From Mactra quadrangularis (lineage: Eukaryota > Mollusca > Bivalvia > Venerida > Mactridae), in contig CM046297.1 of the NCBI GenBank assembly GCA_025267735.1, positions 22,036,011-22,100,010 of the forward strand: a stretch of 64,000 nt of DNA, in the 5' to 3' direction. The position numbers were made by a program, and so were the translations under genes. Below the pieces are notes generated by a model that searched no databases, was not told the origin of the DNA, and saw only the letters and a program-made list of their open reading frames with translations. Shown piece by piece: positions 45,556 through 57,294 of this stretch. Numbering within the stretch: the first letter of the stretch is position 1; each line of letters starts with the position of its first letter.

Positions 45556-46329
45556 CGTATCATAAAAAATTATATCATTATTTATTTGATTGAAAAAATG
45601 ATCACTCTAAATTAGAATTTACTTTTAATGTTATATAATGATGTATGAAAATATTTATGAATAAAATACCATTATAAGGAATTTAGAGTTGTTAATTAAA
45701 GATTAGCAAACGCAGTAAAAAGAAGATTGCGCATCAGTATTGTATGTACTGCAGATGAAATATTTATCATCAATAATATTTTAATTTTAAAATTACAGAT
45801 TTGCTAATTTTTTAATAATTATTTTAATTTATTTTAATAATCAACAAATAATAATATAACTAATATTACTAATATTAATACTTAAGAATCCACACACTTA
45901 AATCATAATATATATTCGAATCAATATACTAGATAGTAATAACATTTGTAACAGGGTAATTATTTTTACATAATTAATTTTACATTTCTAAGTTTTCATT
46001 TAATACAAGGGAGATAACTCAAAAATCTTTAATTATTAGTTTTATGAGAGTTATTTCCCTTCATACATATGTCATCATCAAAATTGAATTTTTAATTTGA
46101 CAGAAAAATATCATGGTTTTTTGTGATTTTAGGCATATTATATCATAAAAACTGGTTAAAGCCTACTTTTAGTTACTGACCACTTCTTTTTGTCAAAGCA
46201 AGTGATTACTTAGCAACTAGTCAGAGAGATTAATTCATAAGAGTTGGACATTAGAATTCATCTATTTTAAAACTAGAAATTTTAATTTTACTTATATTTT
46301 ACTTAATTTTAATTTTTTATCTGAGAAAA

Positions 46330-46450
46330 GAAGGATCAGACAAACTCGACTCAAAGACAACTCGGCCTCGGCTCATAGAAGGGACAACTCAATACATAAG
46401 CACAGAAAACCCAACCTATGGACAACTCAACACAAACACTCAACAAGGAT
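46330..46450 (+). repeat. GACAACTCAACCC motif cluster 2
   Basis: Units GACAAACTCGACTCAAA, GACAACTCGGCC, GACAACTCAATAC and GACAACTCAACACAAA at irregular 17-27-base spacing. Confidence 0.7.
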
Positions 46451-46609
46451 CAGGGTCATTAATTACTAGTTATTGAAGATAAAACCAACTTCAATACAAA
46501 TTTTGTTATTAAATGTAAGATTATCATGTTGTGTAGATACTTATGATTTAAAAATACAATTGTTTGACTAACCCAACTGCTTGTTCAGTAACGACTGTTA
46601 GCTAACATT

Positions 46610-46745
46610 ATGGGTACAGGAGAACTCAATCTGAAGACAACTCCACCCGTGCATAACTCAAAAGTGGGACAACCCAATCCTTAGTAGGGGATTAAGTTGT
46701 CTCAGGTTGAGTTGTCTTTGGGTTGAGTTGTTCCGACACATCCCT
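46610..46745. repeat. GACAACTCAACCC motif cluster 3, switching orientation
   Basis: Four 16-base units on the + strand (GAGAACTCAATC, GACAACTCCACC, CATAACTCAAAA, GACAACCCAATCC) are followed after about 10 bases by three on the - strand (ATTAAGTTGTC, GGTTGAGTTGTC, GGGTTGAGTTGTTC). Confidence 0.75.
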
Positions 46746-46749
46746 TAAA

Positions 46750-47600
46750 GAACTTTTTGGAACGTTCAGGATAACTGAACAAGCTGCTGTCTGAATACTG
46801 TTGATAAGGTAGAATTCCCATAACACCAACTTACAGTCATTAATATATTCAAAAACTATCATAAATGTTTTCAATCATAATAATTTGAAGTCATTACATC
46901 ATGTTAATATTATGAATGGATTAGATTCATAAAGCAGTACTCAGTTTAAAAAATTATTAATATAAATCTCTGATAAAAATGAGTAATTATCTCCCTTTGA
47001 TATAAAAATGGTGTAATTTTGAATTCATTTTACAAAATAAGTAGTTAATGAAATTTTAATATATCACATGGTGAAAACATTAAAAATGCAATAAGATACA
47101 AGTTTTCTAAAAATTTATTTTGGTTAGAATAATGGTTTTGTATTAGGGCAATTCTACCTTAATTTTCACATTTTATTCCAAGTTATTGATACAATAAAAA
47201 ATTTTAATCATTTTTTGAAAAAAAATCTTGAACTTATAAACCTGACAGCATCTGTTTTCGAGGAGGATCTGATTTCACCAAAAAATGAATTTCTGGTTTA
47301 TCTACGTAATTCATTCATGCTCAAACCCGGTCACATTGACGGTTATTTTGACGGCTAAGGAGAATATATCAACAAAAAACTCCAAGAAACTAGGAGAGTT
47401 GGTCTAATTTATTATAAATACATTGTAGATTGTTATCTAAAACTAAAGTTTAACAAAACAAATGTATATTTACTTTTAAATAACATTCTACAATGTATCT
47501 TTAATGTTTTGCTTAATGAGAAATAACCAAATGAGTAAAATTAAACATAAAACTCTAATAAACAAGTATCATAAAATGGTTATTTAAATTAATCATAATA
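46750..47600. other. No gene recognised
   Basis: AT-rich; no supportable element ends or coding frame. Confidence 0.4.
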
Positions 47601-47612
47601 TTAAACTTTATA

Positions 47613-48000
47613 GCCGATATTTGTCAACTTTGGTGTAAGATTGAGTTTTATTTCACCAAGATAGCTCAGAAAATATATTCATATGTCATTTTCTGAGTTC
47701 ACGAGTTGAAATAAAAAAGGATCTTACATTAAAGTTTTCAAATATTCTGTTTCTTTCGTGCTAAGTTTTCTGTTTTAGTAGAAATATTTTACACAAATTA
47801 TATACTGACATCATTTCTTCTTCAAGATGACATCATTTATCTTCTAAGATGATGTCACTGATGATGAAAATATAAGATTATATTTCCACTACAAAGAAAA
47901 TATAAAATTTATATTTTCATAGTATATTTTCATCAAATAATGTGACGTTTCACCGTAAAGCATGAAAGAAACATTTCTAATCTACAGAAAAATACAATAT
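47613..48000. repeat. Foldback repeat, copy related to 62617-63330
   Basis: GATATTTGTCAACTTTGGTG ... TTTCAAC-like arm faces its inverse up to ~47751. The following 47789-47880 (AAGATGATGTCA boxes) matches 62951-63045. Confidence 0.7.
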
Positions 48001-48287
48001 CTTGGTCACACGTTAATACAATCATAATATGTCATCATTTTTTCATATTACAATCATACTCTAAATTGCTAATAATCATTGTTTTAATTGTTTCATAAAT
48101 ATTTTCACAACATGATAAGCTTACACTTTTAAAATCAATTGAGAACTAAAAGATGATTTTAATAACTCAAATAACTAATAAAATATACCAGTGTTTGTAG
48201 TCACCTGTGGCACTTTTCAAAAAAATCTTACAATAAAAATCATCATAAGTTAAAAGCTGGAAACATTCATAATACTCGTATACCAAG

Positions 48288-48388
48288 GGTTGAATTGTCC
48301 ACATATTGAGTAGTCTTTACTTACAGATCCAGTTGTTCTTACTTCAAATTGAGTTGTCCATGTGTTGAGTTGTACCAGAACAGCTGAG
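48288..48388 (-). repeat. GACAACTCAACCC motif cluster 4 (inverted)
   Basis: AGGGTTGAATTGTCC, ATTGAGTAGTCTT, AAATTGAGTTGTCC and GTGTTGAGTTGTACC: four to five units on the minus strand. Confidence 0.65.
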
Positions 48389-48419
48389 AATCTAATGTTT
48401 TATAATCTATCAGTTAAAA

Positions 48420-48870
48420 CAACTACAATATAAATCAAAATATACCTTTACATGTCTTGTTATCTTGTCAATATATGACACACACATGAGGATGTTTCTG
48501 TCTCAAGTATGACCAAAGTCTAAGCTCAATGATATACTATATGCAGCAGACCTGCCTAGTTGTTTCTGTAAAAAAGATGAACAAATTGATAAAAACCTCA
48601 GTGATTCTCTTTTTGTTTTATATACGGACAGATATACATAAATTTTATTCAACAGTCAGTTGCGCATAATCATTAACCCTGCTTACAAATATAGATATGG
48701 ATAATGATTTTATCAATCCAAAGTATTGAAGTACAGTAGTAGGCATTTAAATACAAAGGTTAATGTATGCACCAGTGACAGTTGAATAAAATTTGACTAT
48801 ACCACGATGTACAAGTTATTCCATTTAAATCTCCTTATATCTTTTCAAACAGATTTGCAACAGTCAAACA
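48420..48870. repeat. Duplicated segment, copy 1 (partner 52290-52770)
   Basis: Shares with 52290-52770 an exon-like block (minus strand: TTTTTACAG acceptor, about 120 bases, AAG then GTATATTTTG), an ATTCAACTGTCAGTGG MITE (48657-48787) and the flank TTCAAACAGATTTGC. All three frames of the exon-like block contain stops, so it is non-coding. Confidence 0.7.
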
Positions 48871-48947
48871 ATAGATATGATTCAATACTGCATAAAACAA
48901 CTATTACATTTCTATGTCCTAATGGTGGCTGATTTATGCCATGTCAT

Positions 48948-49308
48948 ATTTTCGTTTCTTCGCCCTGAAGAAACGAAAATACAAAAACACGAAGACACAA
49001 AAAAATCCATAGTCTGTCGTATCTTCGTTTTTGGTTTCTTAGCGGAGAATAAACGAACGCACGACAAAATAAATGCAACAATTTGACAGCTAGATGTGTC
49101 ATGTTTTCGTCTTACATCTGTCGTATATTTGTCTTTTCATTTCTTCACCACAAAGAAATGAAAAATTGAAGATATGACAGATGTAAGTTGAAAACACGAC
49201 ACATTTTATCTGTCGTATTGTTGCATTTATTTTGTCGTGTGGTTGTTTCTTTGCGCAAAGAAACAAAAGAATGAAAATACTATGAATATGTCGTGTTTTT
49301 GTATTTTC
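48948..49308. repeat. Hierarchical palindrome (large foldback with nested hairpins)
   Basis: Central arms 49061-49145 and 49153-49238 are ~85-base inverted copies with a 7-base loop. Outer arms 48975-48992 and 49291-49308 are 18 bases and exact. Nested inside are a 14-bp hairpin at 48948-48980 (ATTTTCGTTTCTTC) and a perfect 20-base palindrome at 49245-49264 (GTTTCTTTGC/GCAAAGAAAC). Confidence 0.9.
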
Positions 49309-49840
49309 AATTCCTCACTTAGTAAAGCAAAAGATTTCATGTGAGCGATTTGTTCTTTTCACATGAGCGAGTTGATATTTAGATATCAACCTGGTCACAT
49401 GAAAAAGAATTAATCTGTCCTCGTGAAATTTTTAATTTGTGTATTCAATGGAACGCAGTCTACACGTAAATTTAGAATTTAAAATTAACACAAACTTATT
49501 AATTTTGAAATATTGTCTTTACTAAAAACTTATTGTATTTCCATGAAATATTGATTTCAAATTTTTGAAACTAAATACAGAACCAAGGGTTTCTTCAAAA
49601 GACATACAATGTGAATATGTTGTATTTATTCACGTAATGATGTTAATAGCAACGTTAACAATCTGCAATACTCCAAGTTCTGGCTCATTGAATAACAGTA
49701 TTACTTCCAAATTAAATATAATCGAGAATAAGTATGTAAAAAACATTGTTTATAACTATGTCCAACATGAAAGGCGTTAATTTGCGTAATTTACCAAAAA
49801 TGAGATAGCGGCATTAAATTAGAACAAAATATCAGCCTGA

Positions 49841-50781
49841 ACAAGAGCTGTCAGAGGAGACAGCATGCTCGACTTAGTTAGTGTTTGTCACAGGAGTAAA
49901 AAATATGTATAAGGAGTTATAAACCTAGTCACATGAGATGTGGTTGATAATAAGAAACATATATTTAAAGTTTGAAGTCAATACCTTAAGAAATAAAACA
50001 GTTGCAGTAAAAACAAACATTTTTTAAAGAAAACTCTTAGTTCAAGGGGAGATAATTCTGAAAAAATATATTTGGAGTTATACACCTTGTCACATGAGAT
50101 GTGGTTGATAATAAGGAATGTACATTTAAAGTTTGAAGTCAATACCTATAGAAATAAAACAGTTGCAGTAAAAACAAACACTTTTTAAAGAAAACTCTAA
50201 GTTCAAGGGGAGATAATTCTAAAAAAAATATATTTGGAGTTATACACCTTGTCACATGAGATGTGGTTGATAATAAGGAATGTACATTTAAAGTTTGAAG
50301 TCAATACCTAAAGGAATAAAACAGTTGCAGTAAAAACAAACATTTTTGAAAGAAAACTCTAAGTTCAAGGGGGGATAATTCTGAAAAAAATATATCAAGA
50401 GTTATGAACCTTGTCACATGAGATGTGGTTGATAATAAGAAGCATATATTTAAAGTTTGAAGTTAATATCTTAAGAAATAACAAAGATATAGGAGAAAGT
50501 ATTTTACTGCACAAAAACTTTAATCTGTGCACAAAAACTTTAATCAGTTCAAGGGGAGATAATTCTGAAAGAAATGTGTTTGGAGTTATATACCTTGTCA
50601 CATGAGATGTGGTTGATAGTAAGGAACATATATTTAAAGTTTGAAGTTAATATCTTAAGAAATAACAAAGATATAGAAGAAAGTATTTTACTGCACAAAA
50701 ACTTTAATCAGAAAGGTGGACGCGGACGCCGACGCTGGGGCGAGTAGGAGAGCTCTACATTACTACGTAAAGTCGAGCTAA
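49841..50781. mobile_element. Element with ~162-bp tandem-repeat core, copy 2
   Basis: Opens ACAAGAGCTGTCAGAGG ... GCATGCTCGACT and closes GGACGCGGACGCCGACGC ... AAAGTCGAGCTAA. The core has five units; the landmark CACATGAGATGTGG recurs at 49930, 50091, 50253, 50415 and 50599. Same termini as copy 1 but an unrelated or strongly diverged core. Confidence 0.8.
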
Positions 50782-51052
50782 TAAAAATTTAACAATATAA
50801 TGAATCCAGAAACTTATTCATGCATTTATTGTTGATTAAGAAATATCATTTCACTTCGCAATTCTAAAACACGTAATCAATTTTCGCTCGTTATCTATTA
50901 ATTAATAGTTTCAGATCCGCTTAACCCTCGTGAGATTAAAAGATGCACCCAAATCAAATTCGTTTGCGAAACTGGGGTCCATGCCCAATCAATGAACATG
51001 TGTAACTAATCACTAGAATCGTTGTGTAAGTCAGATTTAAACCTTGTGCTAC

Positions 51053-51166
51053 AGGTTTTCTCTGTTAAAACAACCTGGCCTTGGACTTCTCAAAATCCTC
51101 AAATGCTTCGTGTTTTCAGATTTTTACAAGAAGTCAGCAGCCAGGTTGTTCTAACTCAGAAAACCC
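51053..51166. repeat. Foldback hairpin, ~38-base arms
   Basis: AGGTTTTCTCTGTTAAAAC then AACCTGGC ... faces AGCCAGGTTGTTCTAACTC then AGAAAACCCT around ~35 bases. Confidence 0.75.
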
Positions 51167-51537
51167 TCGCACTCAGTTAATATTCTTTACTTGAAAGAAA
51201 TTGTTTCACAATCAAGCTTAAATAATAAATCAGTATTGTATAAACAACTATAGGTAGTTTGCGTTAAGCCTGGACTCCTAAAAACTGTAATTATCTATAA
51301 AACTACAACATCAATTTTGCTTAAATTTTGCACACAGTATTTTTCCAATTTTTCCTTTTTAAATTTAGATTATTTTAAAGAATTTTCAAGGAATAGATAA
51401 AAAAAACTTTTCTATAGATTGTAATGCAATTTTTTTCTTTGATATTTGCATTTTTTAATCGAAAATCCCGTGGGAGGGATAAAAAGCTGTTCTGATTATA
51501 AAATTGTCATAATTACATTGTATTTATCAGGGCTTGC

Positions 51538-51887
51538 ATTTAAGCTCGCACACTCGCAAAATGCTAGTTGAAATCATCATAAAAATATTACTCTCTTACC
51601 TAATGAGGCTGTAATCAGCATTGAAACGGCCAGATAGATTGATGGTATAATTTAATTAAAGATTCACTGTAAAAACATATTTGATATTCTTTGCTTATTC
51701 CACAGTAACACACTTGTTCTATCTGTAGTTAAGTAATGTACTTTCATATTACATATACGAATAGTTACTTTGTATGCTATTAAAATTTTGAGAAAAAAAT
51801 GTGATTGAATTTTTTCATTTTGCAAGTTGAAGTAATATGAACTCGCAAAACTTTGCGAGTCCAATTTTTTAATAAATTTGAGCCCTG
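51538..51887. mobile_element. hAT-type MITE, perfect 8-bp target duplication
   Basis: GTATTTAT at 51530-51537 and 51888-51895. The ends are CAGGGCTTGCATTTAAGC and, complemented, CAGGGCTCAAATTTATTA; both contain ACTCGCAAA-type subterminal words. Confidence 0.9.
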
Positions 51888-52289
51888 GTATTTATACAAA
51901 ATCCCATGAACTTACTGTAAATTTGACACAGTCCATAGTCTACTTATTTGTAAAGCGGAGGCATGACGTTTTAAGGATACTAGTAACAGAGCATGTATAA
52001 AATTTTAAAGCACTGTTTGAATTAATTGGATAACCAATCAAATCAGTGTCTGGGCCTCATATTTAGCTATAACTTTGTATCTACTGTTATATAGCTGTTC
52101 TGGTCATGGCCCATACCCATTTAACAAAATCCTTTTTTTGGCTTCAAAATTTACATTGCATGTCTAAGGAGGGTATGCTATGTAATTGAAGAAAAATTTA
52201 ATTTCTTTTTATGGAGAAAGAAATTTTTGTTAGTTGTGATCACACCCAATAGTTATTGAGATATTTTATGTTTTTAGGGGTCCAGGTTT

Positions 52290-52770
52290 ATCACAAAATA
52301 CCTACACAATAACCAAAATATACCTTAACATGTGTTTCTATCTTGTCACTACATGACACACACATGATCTAGGATGTTTCGGGTTCAAGTTTGACCATAC
52401 TCTAAGCTCAGTAATATACTACATGTATAAGCAGCAGGCCTTCTAGGATGTTTCTGTAAAACAAAAACACACAAACAAATTGGTAAAAAACCTCATTGAT
52501 TCACTGTCTTGTTTAATACATAGACACTTAAAAGTGAAATTTCATTCAACTGTCAGTGGCACATACATTAACCCGGCTAACTTACATAGGTATGGAAAAC
52601 TATTTTACTGATCGTAAGTACCGCAGTACTATAGCAGGTATTTGAATACAAGGGGCTAATGTATGTGTCAGGAAAGTTGAATAAAACTTAACTACATGTA
52701 TACTAAGTTTGAACAAGTTATTCCAACTGATCTCTATATCTCTCTTCAAACAGATTTGCCACTACTAAGT
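52290..52770. repeat. Duplicated segment, copy 2 (partner 48420-48870)
   Basis: Same order as copy 1: exon-like block with conserved acceptor and donor (52305-52455), MITE 52544-52682 (ends ATTCAACTGTCAGTGGC), and downstream flank TCTTCAAACAGATTTGCC. Confidence 0.7.
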
Positions 52771-52903
52771 TGCAATCTAAAATGCCATTGATATATTACT
52801 ACTTATTCTTGGACAAAACAACAGGGGTATATAGTCATTGTTATTGACAATTACAACTAAAAACATAAAAATAAAATTATATTTTGCCAATTTCGCTTTC
52901 CAG

Positions 52904-53299
52904 TAGGGCTGCAACAATTCACTGGACAGTCATTTGATGTGATTTTATTTTATTTCTTCCTATTTGATTTTCTTCAATTTGATTCATTTAATAGTAAAAT
53001 TTATTCCAAATGTACAGTTATACATTCATTTTTGCTTAAAACTAAATTATTTTGATAAAATAAACTTGTTACTTAATTTCATAGCATTTATTTCAGAACA
53101 AGATCATTAAAGTAAATTAAAGTAAACTTCCATACTGATTTAATTTAAAACAAGGTCTTAAATTCTTATAACTTTATAACTTTTATAGACAAGGTAAAAG
53201 GCCAGTATCTAATTTAAAATTGAGGGTTCAAAATCAAGAATCGAATAAATGTCCTCGCAATAGATATTCGATGTATCCAATCGAATTGTTGCAGCTCTA
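52904..53299. mobile_element. hAT-type MITE
   Basis: TAGGGCTGCAACAATTCACT faces the complement TAGAGCTGCAACAATTCGAT. Flanks CTTTCCAG (52896-52903) and CTTTCCTG (53300-53307) agree at 7 of 8 bases. Confidence 0.85.
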
Positions 53300-53309
53300 C
53301 TTTCCTGAC

Positions 53310-54295
53310 ACTCTACTTTCCAGATCTATAAATAAATGACAATCACACAGTGCATAAAATATATGCTACTTCTCTTTCTCAGAACAATTTCTGAATAAAT
53401 TTATTTATAAAGTAAAAATAGAATTTATCTTAACAAAACAAAAGTTGTAAGATTATCATAAACTGTTGACAGCCAGTTTTTTAATTAAATTGTGTTAAAC
53501 TTCTATATACTAAGCTAGCTGGAATGCTGTTTCAAAGCTAATACGCTATATTCATACGGTATATTACTCTCTGAAAATCGTAGTTTTTTACCCAAGTTCA
53601 ATTAGTTGTGTTTCACCCTTACAAACTATATCATAGTTTGTAAAGGTTTACACATATAGCTAAAGTCGTGCCTCTTTGAATGACAGCCCAATTTCAAACA
53701 TCACAATCAACAAAGATTTAGTTAAGTCAACATAAAAACTGCAAAATCAACATGCAAAGTTGACAACAAATTTTGTATAATATAATACTTATGTTTGTTG
53801 AAACTCAATGTATTCTTAAAAAAATAGCTTTTAACAATGTTGACTAAGATTTGCATTGATAGAGGTGCTTGAAATCAACCAAAGAACTTATTACTTCGCA
53901 TATGCAAAATATGTTGGGGTCAATCAAACTAATAATGGTGTAACTGTTTTAAATAGGCTATTAATTAAACTGGGATAAAAAAAAAACAATTTATGGAGTA
54001 ATATATCTAAGTAAGTACAGTTGAATTACAATTCTTTTAGATCTTTTAGACAGTTTCTTCTATAAATTTCATTTTAAATCACTTGATTTTTCAAAATCAC
54101 AATGTCTCTTAATTTTAAGATTTACAAACTTTTACCACTACCAGTCTGATGCCACTTTAAAAATTTGTACTTCAACTGTATACTATAATATTTTTGACTT
54201 AGAATTGTGCTGTCGGACTATCATTTAAAGAATACTTAGAACTACTACATGTACTAACAGAAGTACATGTATTATGCAACAAAAAAAGTTTGAAA
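53310..54295. other. No gene recognised
   Basis: AT-rich. One short hairpin at 53619-53643 (TTACAAACTAT, ATC, ATAGTTTGTAA). Confidence 0.4.
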
Positions 54296-54300
54296 ATTAA

Positions 54301-54646
54301 AGGTACTCATTCACAGATTTTAACTTAAATATCAACATTTTCTAAAACTATCAAAATTGTATGTAAACATTTTTGGAAGCAGGAAAGTAGTGTTCTGATA
54401 ATGAACATTTTAGTGCAAAATGACATACAACTACAAATGATGGTGTTTCATGTATTAAAATTCTACCCCGTATGTCACGGTATAGACAGATTTAGTGAAT
54501 TTTTGTGACTTATATTGTATATTTCTTGCAACATATAGGTCTGTTTGTCTTGAAATATTGATAATTAATTGTTTGACTTAATTACAAACACTGAATGATA
54601 TTTTGAAAATATGGAAAACGTTGACCAAATCTGTGAACTAGTACCT
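54301..54646. mobile_element. TTAA-flanked MITE
   Basis: TTAA at 54297-54300 and 54647-54650. The ends are AGGTACTCATTCACAGATTT and, complemented, AGGTACTAGTTCACAGATTT. A diverged inverse copy is at 25884-26236. Confidence 0.9.
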
Positions 54647-54654
54647 TTAAAAAT

Positions 54655-55835
54655 CTTTATTAAAATGGTTTGCTATATTTATCTATTCAATATTAAAGTA
54701 CAAAATTTGCCAGTGTATGTTGATGTAACAACTTTTGTGTCAACTAAACAAATACTGTGTTGATTGTTTTGTTTGAAATCGGCCTATAATTCATATTTTT
54801 AAAGTACAGCAAGATAAGTAAATGTCATTAAAAAGAACAAAGCATGTATGCATGTGCAAAACTTTTGAAATAGCCCCCTATGTACAAAAAGCATCTTTAG
54901 GATTTTCACATAATGATCTTATTCACTGTTTGATAACAATTGGTAGAAAATTAAACTCAGCTGGGTCCAAACAATTTTTTTTACACATGTATTTTTTTCA
55001 TATTTTCTCTATTCTACAGTCACTTAATTCTATAGATACATTTGGTTCAGTATTATTATCTTATATTGAGCATAATTGATGGTTCATGTTAAACTGTATA
55101 CTACTTGTGAACTAATAACTACATTTACAGTGTATCAAAGTATACTTCAAAACTTCAAACATTTAAAAATGTAAAGAAACTTTTGGACCCTTGGAAAGTG
55201 CATGTTTCAAATCCGTACAGTCATAGCTACTGAGTCTATTATAACAGGGACTGTAGTCACATATATATAATCATGTGATCTACTCAACATGCAACTATGA
55301 AGGTATGCAAGCATTGTTCATCGATTCCTCTTTTTAGGCAAATAATTGTATGACATCATTATAATGCATAAAATAACTACTACCTTTCTCAAGTATTTTT
55401 GGCCTCTAAATAGCATGTAAATGTTGTTAAAATGGTTGTTATTAGATGATGAACATAATGAAAATACTTAAAATGTTTCAACATAAAATATCATGGGTTT
55501 TATTATAAACTTAAAACCACAAACTCAGTTTTCACTTGAGACTAAACTCAATAGTTCATTAACAGACTGAATTCAATAACATTAAATTAAACCTTATCCA
55601 AACATGTAAATCTGTTTTATTTTATATCATATGACTTTTGAATCACTATTGGGGTTTCTAATGATACTACATTTGTTGTAAGATTGATTTTATAGGTAAA
55701 ATTAATGATCAAAACATAAGATTGAGTTTGAGTACAAACTTGAGTTTTTTCGTGAAACTGGGGCCAGTTAGTTCCGTAACAAGAGTTTGTTTACATTCTG
55801 AAAATCATGTGACTATATACCCTGTATAAGGCATG
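54655..55835. other. No gene; MITE fragment at 55120-55205
   Basis: 55160-55205 (AAAAATGTAAAGAAACTTTT then GGACCC) resembles the right end of the TA-flanked MITE at 59097-59368. Otherwise nothing supportable. Confidence 0.4.
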
Positions 55836-55838
55836 TTG

Positions 55839-55932
55839 TTTGAATCCCATCCAAAACCTACCCCGTTGTTTCCTTGAGTAATAAACTTTATCCTACTAGC
55901 TCAGTACTTGGGGACCAGGAAGTGGACTCAAA
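55839..55932 (+). mobile_element. SINE 3' part (tRNA-Leu/Ser-like family)
   Basis: GAATCCCATCCAAAACCTAC ... ACTAGCTCAGTACTTGGGG matches the bodies at 13760-14435, 33846-34044 and 60214-60305. It serves as the uninterrupted reference for the two split copies. Confidence 0.7.
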
Positions 55933-55937
55933 AGTAA

Positions 55938-56330
55938 GGCCATGCCAAATTGATATTTTGTTAAGCGTCAACTCAAGTTTGACAAACCTAGGTACCTATT
56001 CACAAAAACACACCAATCGAAAACGAAAACACACATTTTTTAAGACAAAAAAAACCCCATTGCATTATATATATATATTTCAAATGGAAAAAACATCATC
56101 ATAACATGAAACAATAGTCTAAATTACTAATGAAATGACTAGTCTAAGCACAGACTTAAAACATATGGTTAATTATAAAGGGACTAGTGTTTTCACGAAA
56201 TTGTCGTTATCGAATCCCGGAACAATGGAATTATTTAAGAAAATTTCACCAAGATTTTTTTTATTTGGAATGAGGACTCTAAAACCTACGGGCACGCGGA
56301 CGCTTAACAAAATTCCGATATGGCATGGCC
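55938..56330. mobile_element. MITE with GGCCATGCC ends, copy 1
   Basis: The ends are GGCCATGCCAAATTGATAT and, complemented, GGCCATGCCATATCGGAAT, flanked by TAA on both sides (55935-55937, 56331-56333). A 3-bp TWA duplication fits PIF/Harbinger. Confidence 0.75.
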
Positions 56331-56429
56331 TAATTAATCTACGTTGTAATAACTTGTTTCACAATCAAGCTCAAAAAATTATTATAGTATAGTATAAACT
56401 AAGCCACATGGTCAACAGAATGTGAACAA

Positions 56430-56700
56430 ACACTTTTTTGTAAAATTCTTGCAAAAACCAAAGAGGGAGACACCAATAGTACAAAAAAGTGATTATACAA
56501 TTTTTAATTCAAAAATGCTTTTATTAGCCTGTGTGTTGGAATTGTTTTTATTATTTGCTCAAATATATTTGCACATGACATGTGACCTTTACAGATTGAT
56601 TCAGTTTTTCTGCAGAGCTTTGGAGGAAACAATCAAAACTCACAGGATTAACTGGGATATAAGGAGAAAAAAGATAATTGTAGTTGTATGCACTACTTGA
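56430..56700. repeat. Dispersed repeat shared with 59880-60125
   Basis: CAATCAAAACTCACAGG and preceding TTCAGTTTTT..GAGGA are common to both places over roughly 250 bases. Confidence 0.6.
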
Positions 56701-56762
56701 TGTCATTCAATAATTTGTCTGGAAAAAAATCTGAGAAAAACTAATTTTGTCAAACAATTTAA

Positions 56763-57192
56763 GCCATGCCGAATTGTAATTTTGATTGGTATTAGGTACC
56801 TATTCACAAAACACACAACCCTAAAACAAAAACACAATATTTAACCACAAAAAACCAAGCATTATTTATATATTTCTTAACATTCTTAGAATATGAAACA
56901 ATTGTCTGAATTACTTATAAAATGGTTAGTTTAAGCAGACTCATAACATATGGTTTAATATAAAATGACTCTTGCTTTTTTCACGTAAATTTTATATACA
57001 TTGTATTAATTTCACATTTATGATAAATTGCTTACGAAAAATGATGTTGTAGCCGAACACATTTTCCACCGAACAAAATCATTATCAAATCTTGGAACAT
57101 TGGAATTATTCTTTTTGTTTTGTTTTTTTGACTGGGGACTCCAAAACCTACGTGTATGCAGAAACTTAACAAATTTCTGGTTTGGCATGGCC
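56763..57192. mobile_element. MITE with GGCCATGCC ends, copy 2
   Basis: Same terminal and internal sequence as 55938-56330 (GGTACCTATTCACAAAA, CATATGGTT, GGTTTGGCATGGCC), in the same orientation about 820 bases away. Confidence 0.75.
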
Positions 57193-57294
57193 TTAGTTGT
57201 TGTAGATCACATGACCACAGACCATGAGCTAGGATGCATTTGATTATATTATAGCAGCCTAACTAATGTATCACAGACTCTATAATTATTTATA

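Noticed and set aside
48440..48580. Coding exon on the minus strand
   Set aside because: All three frames contain stops in both copies of the duplicated segment.
56422..56700. 92-codon open frame with a hydrophobic stretch
   Set aside because: The region is a dispersed repeat also present at 59880-60125, where the frame is broken.
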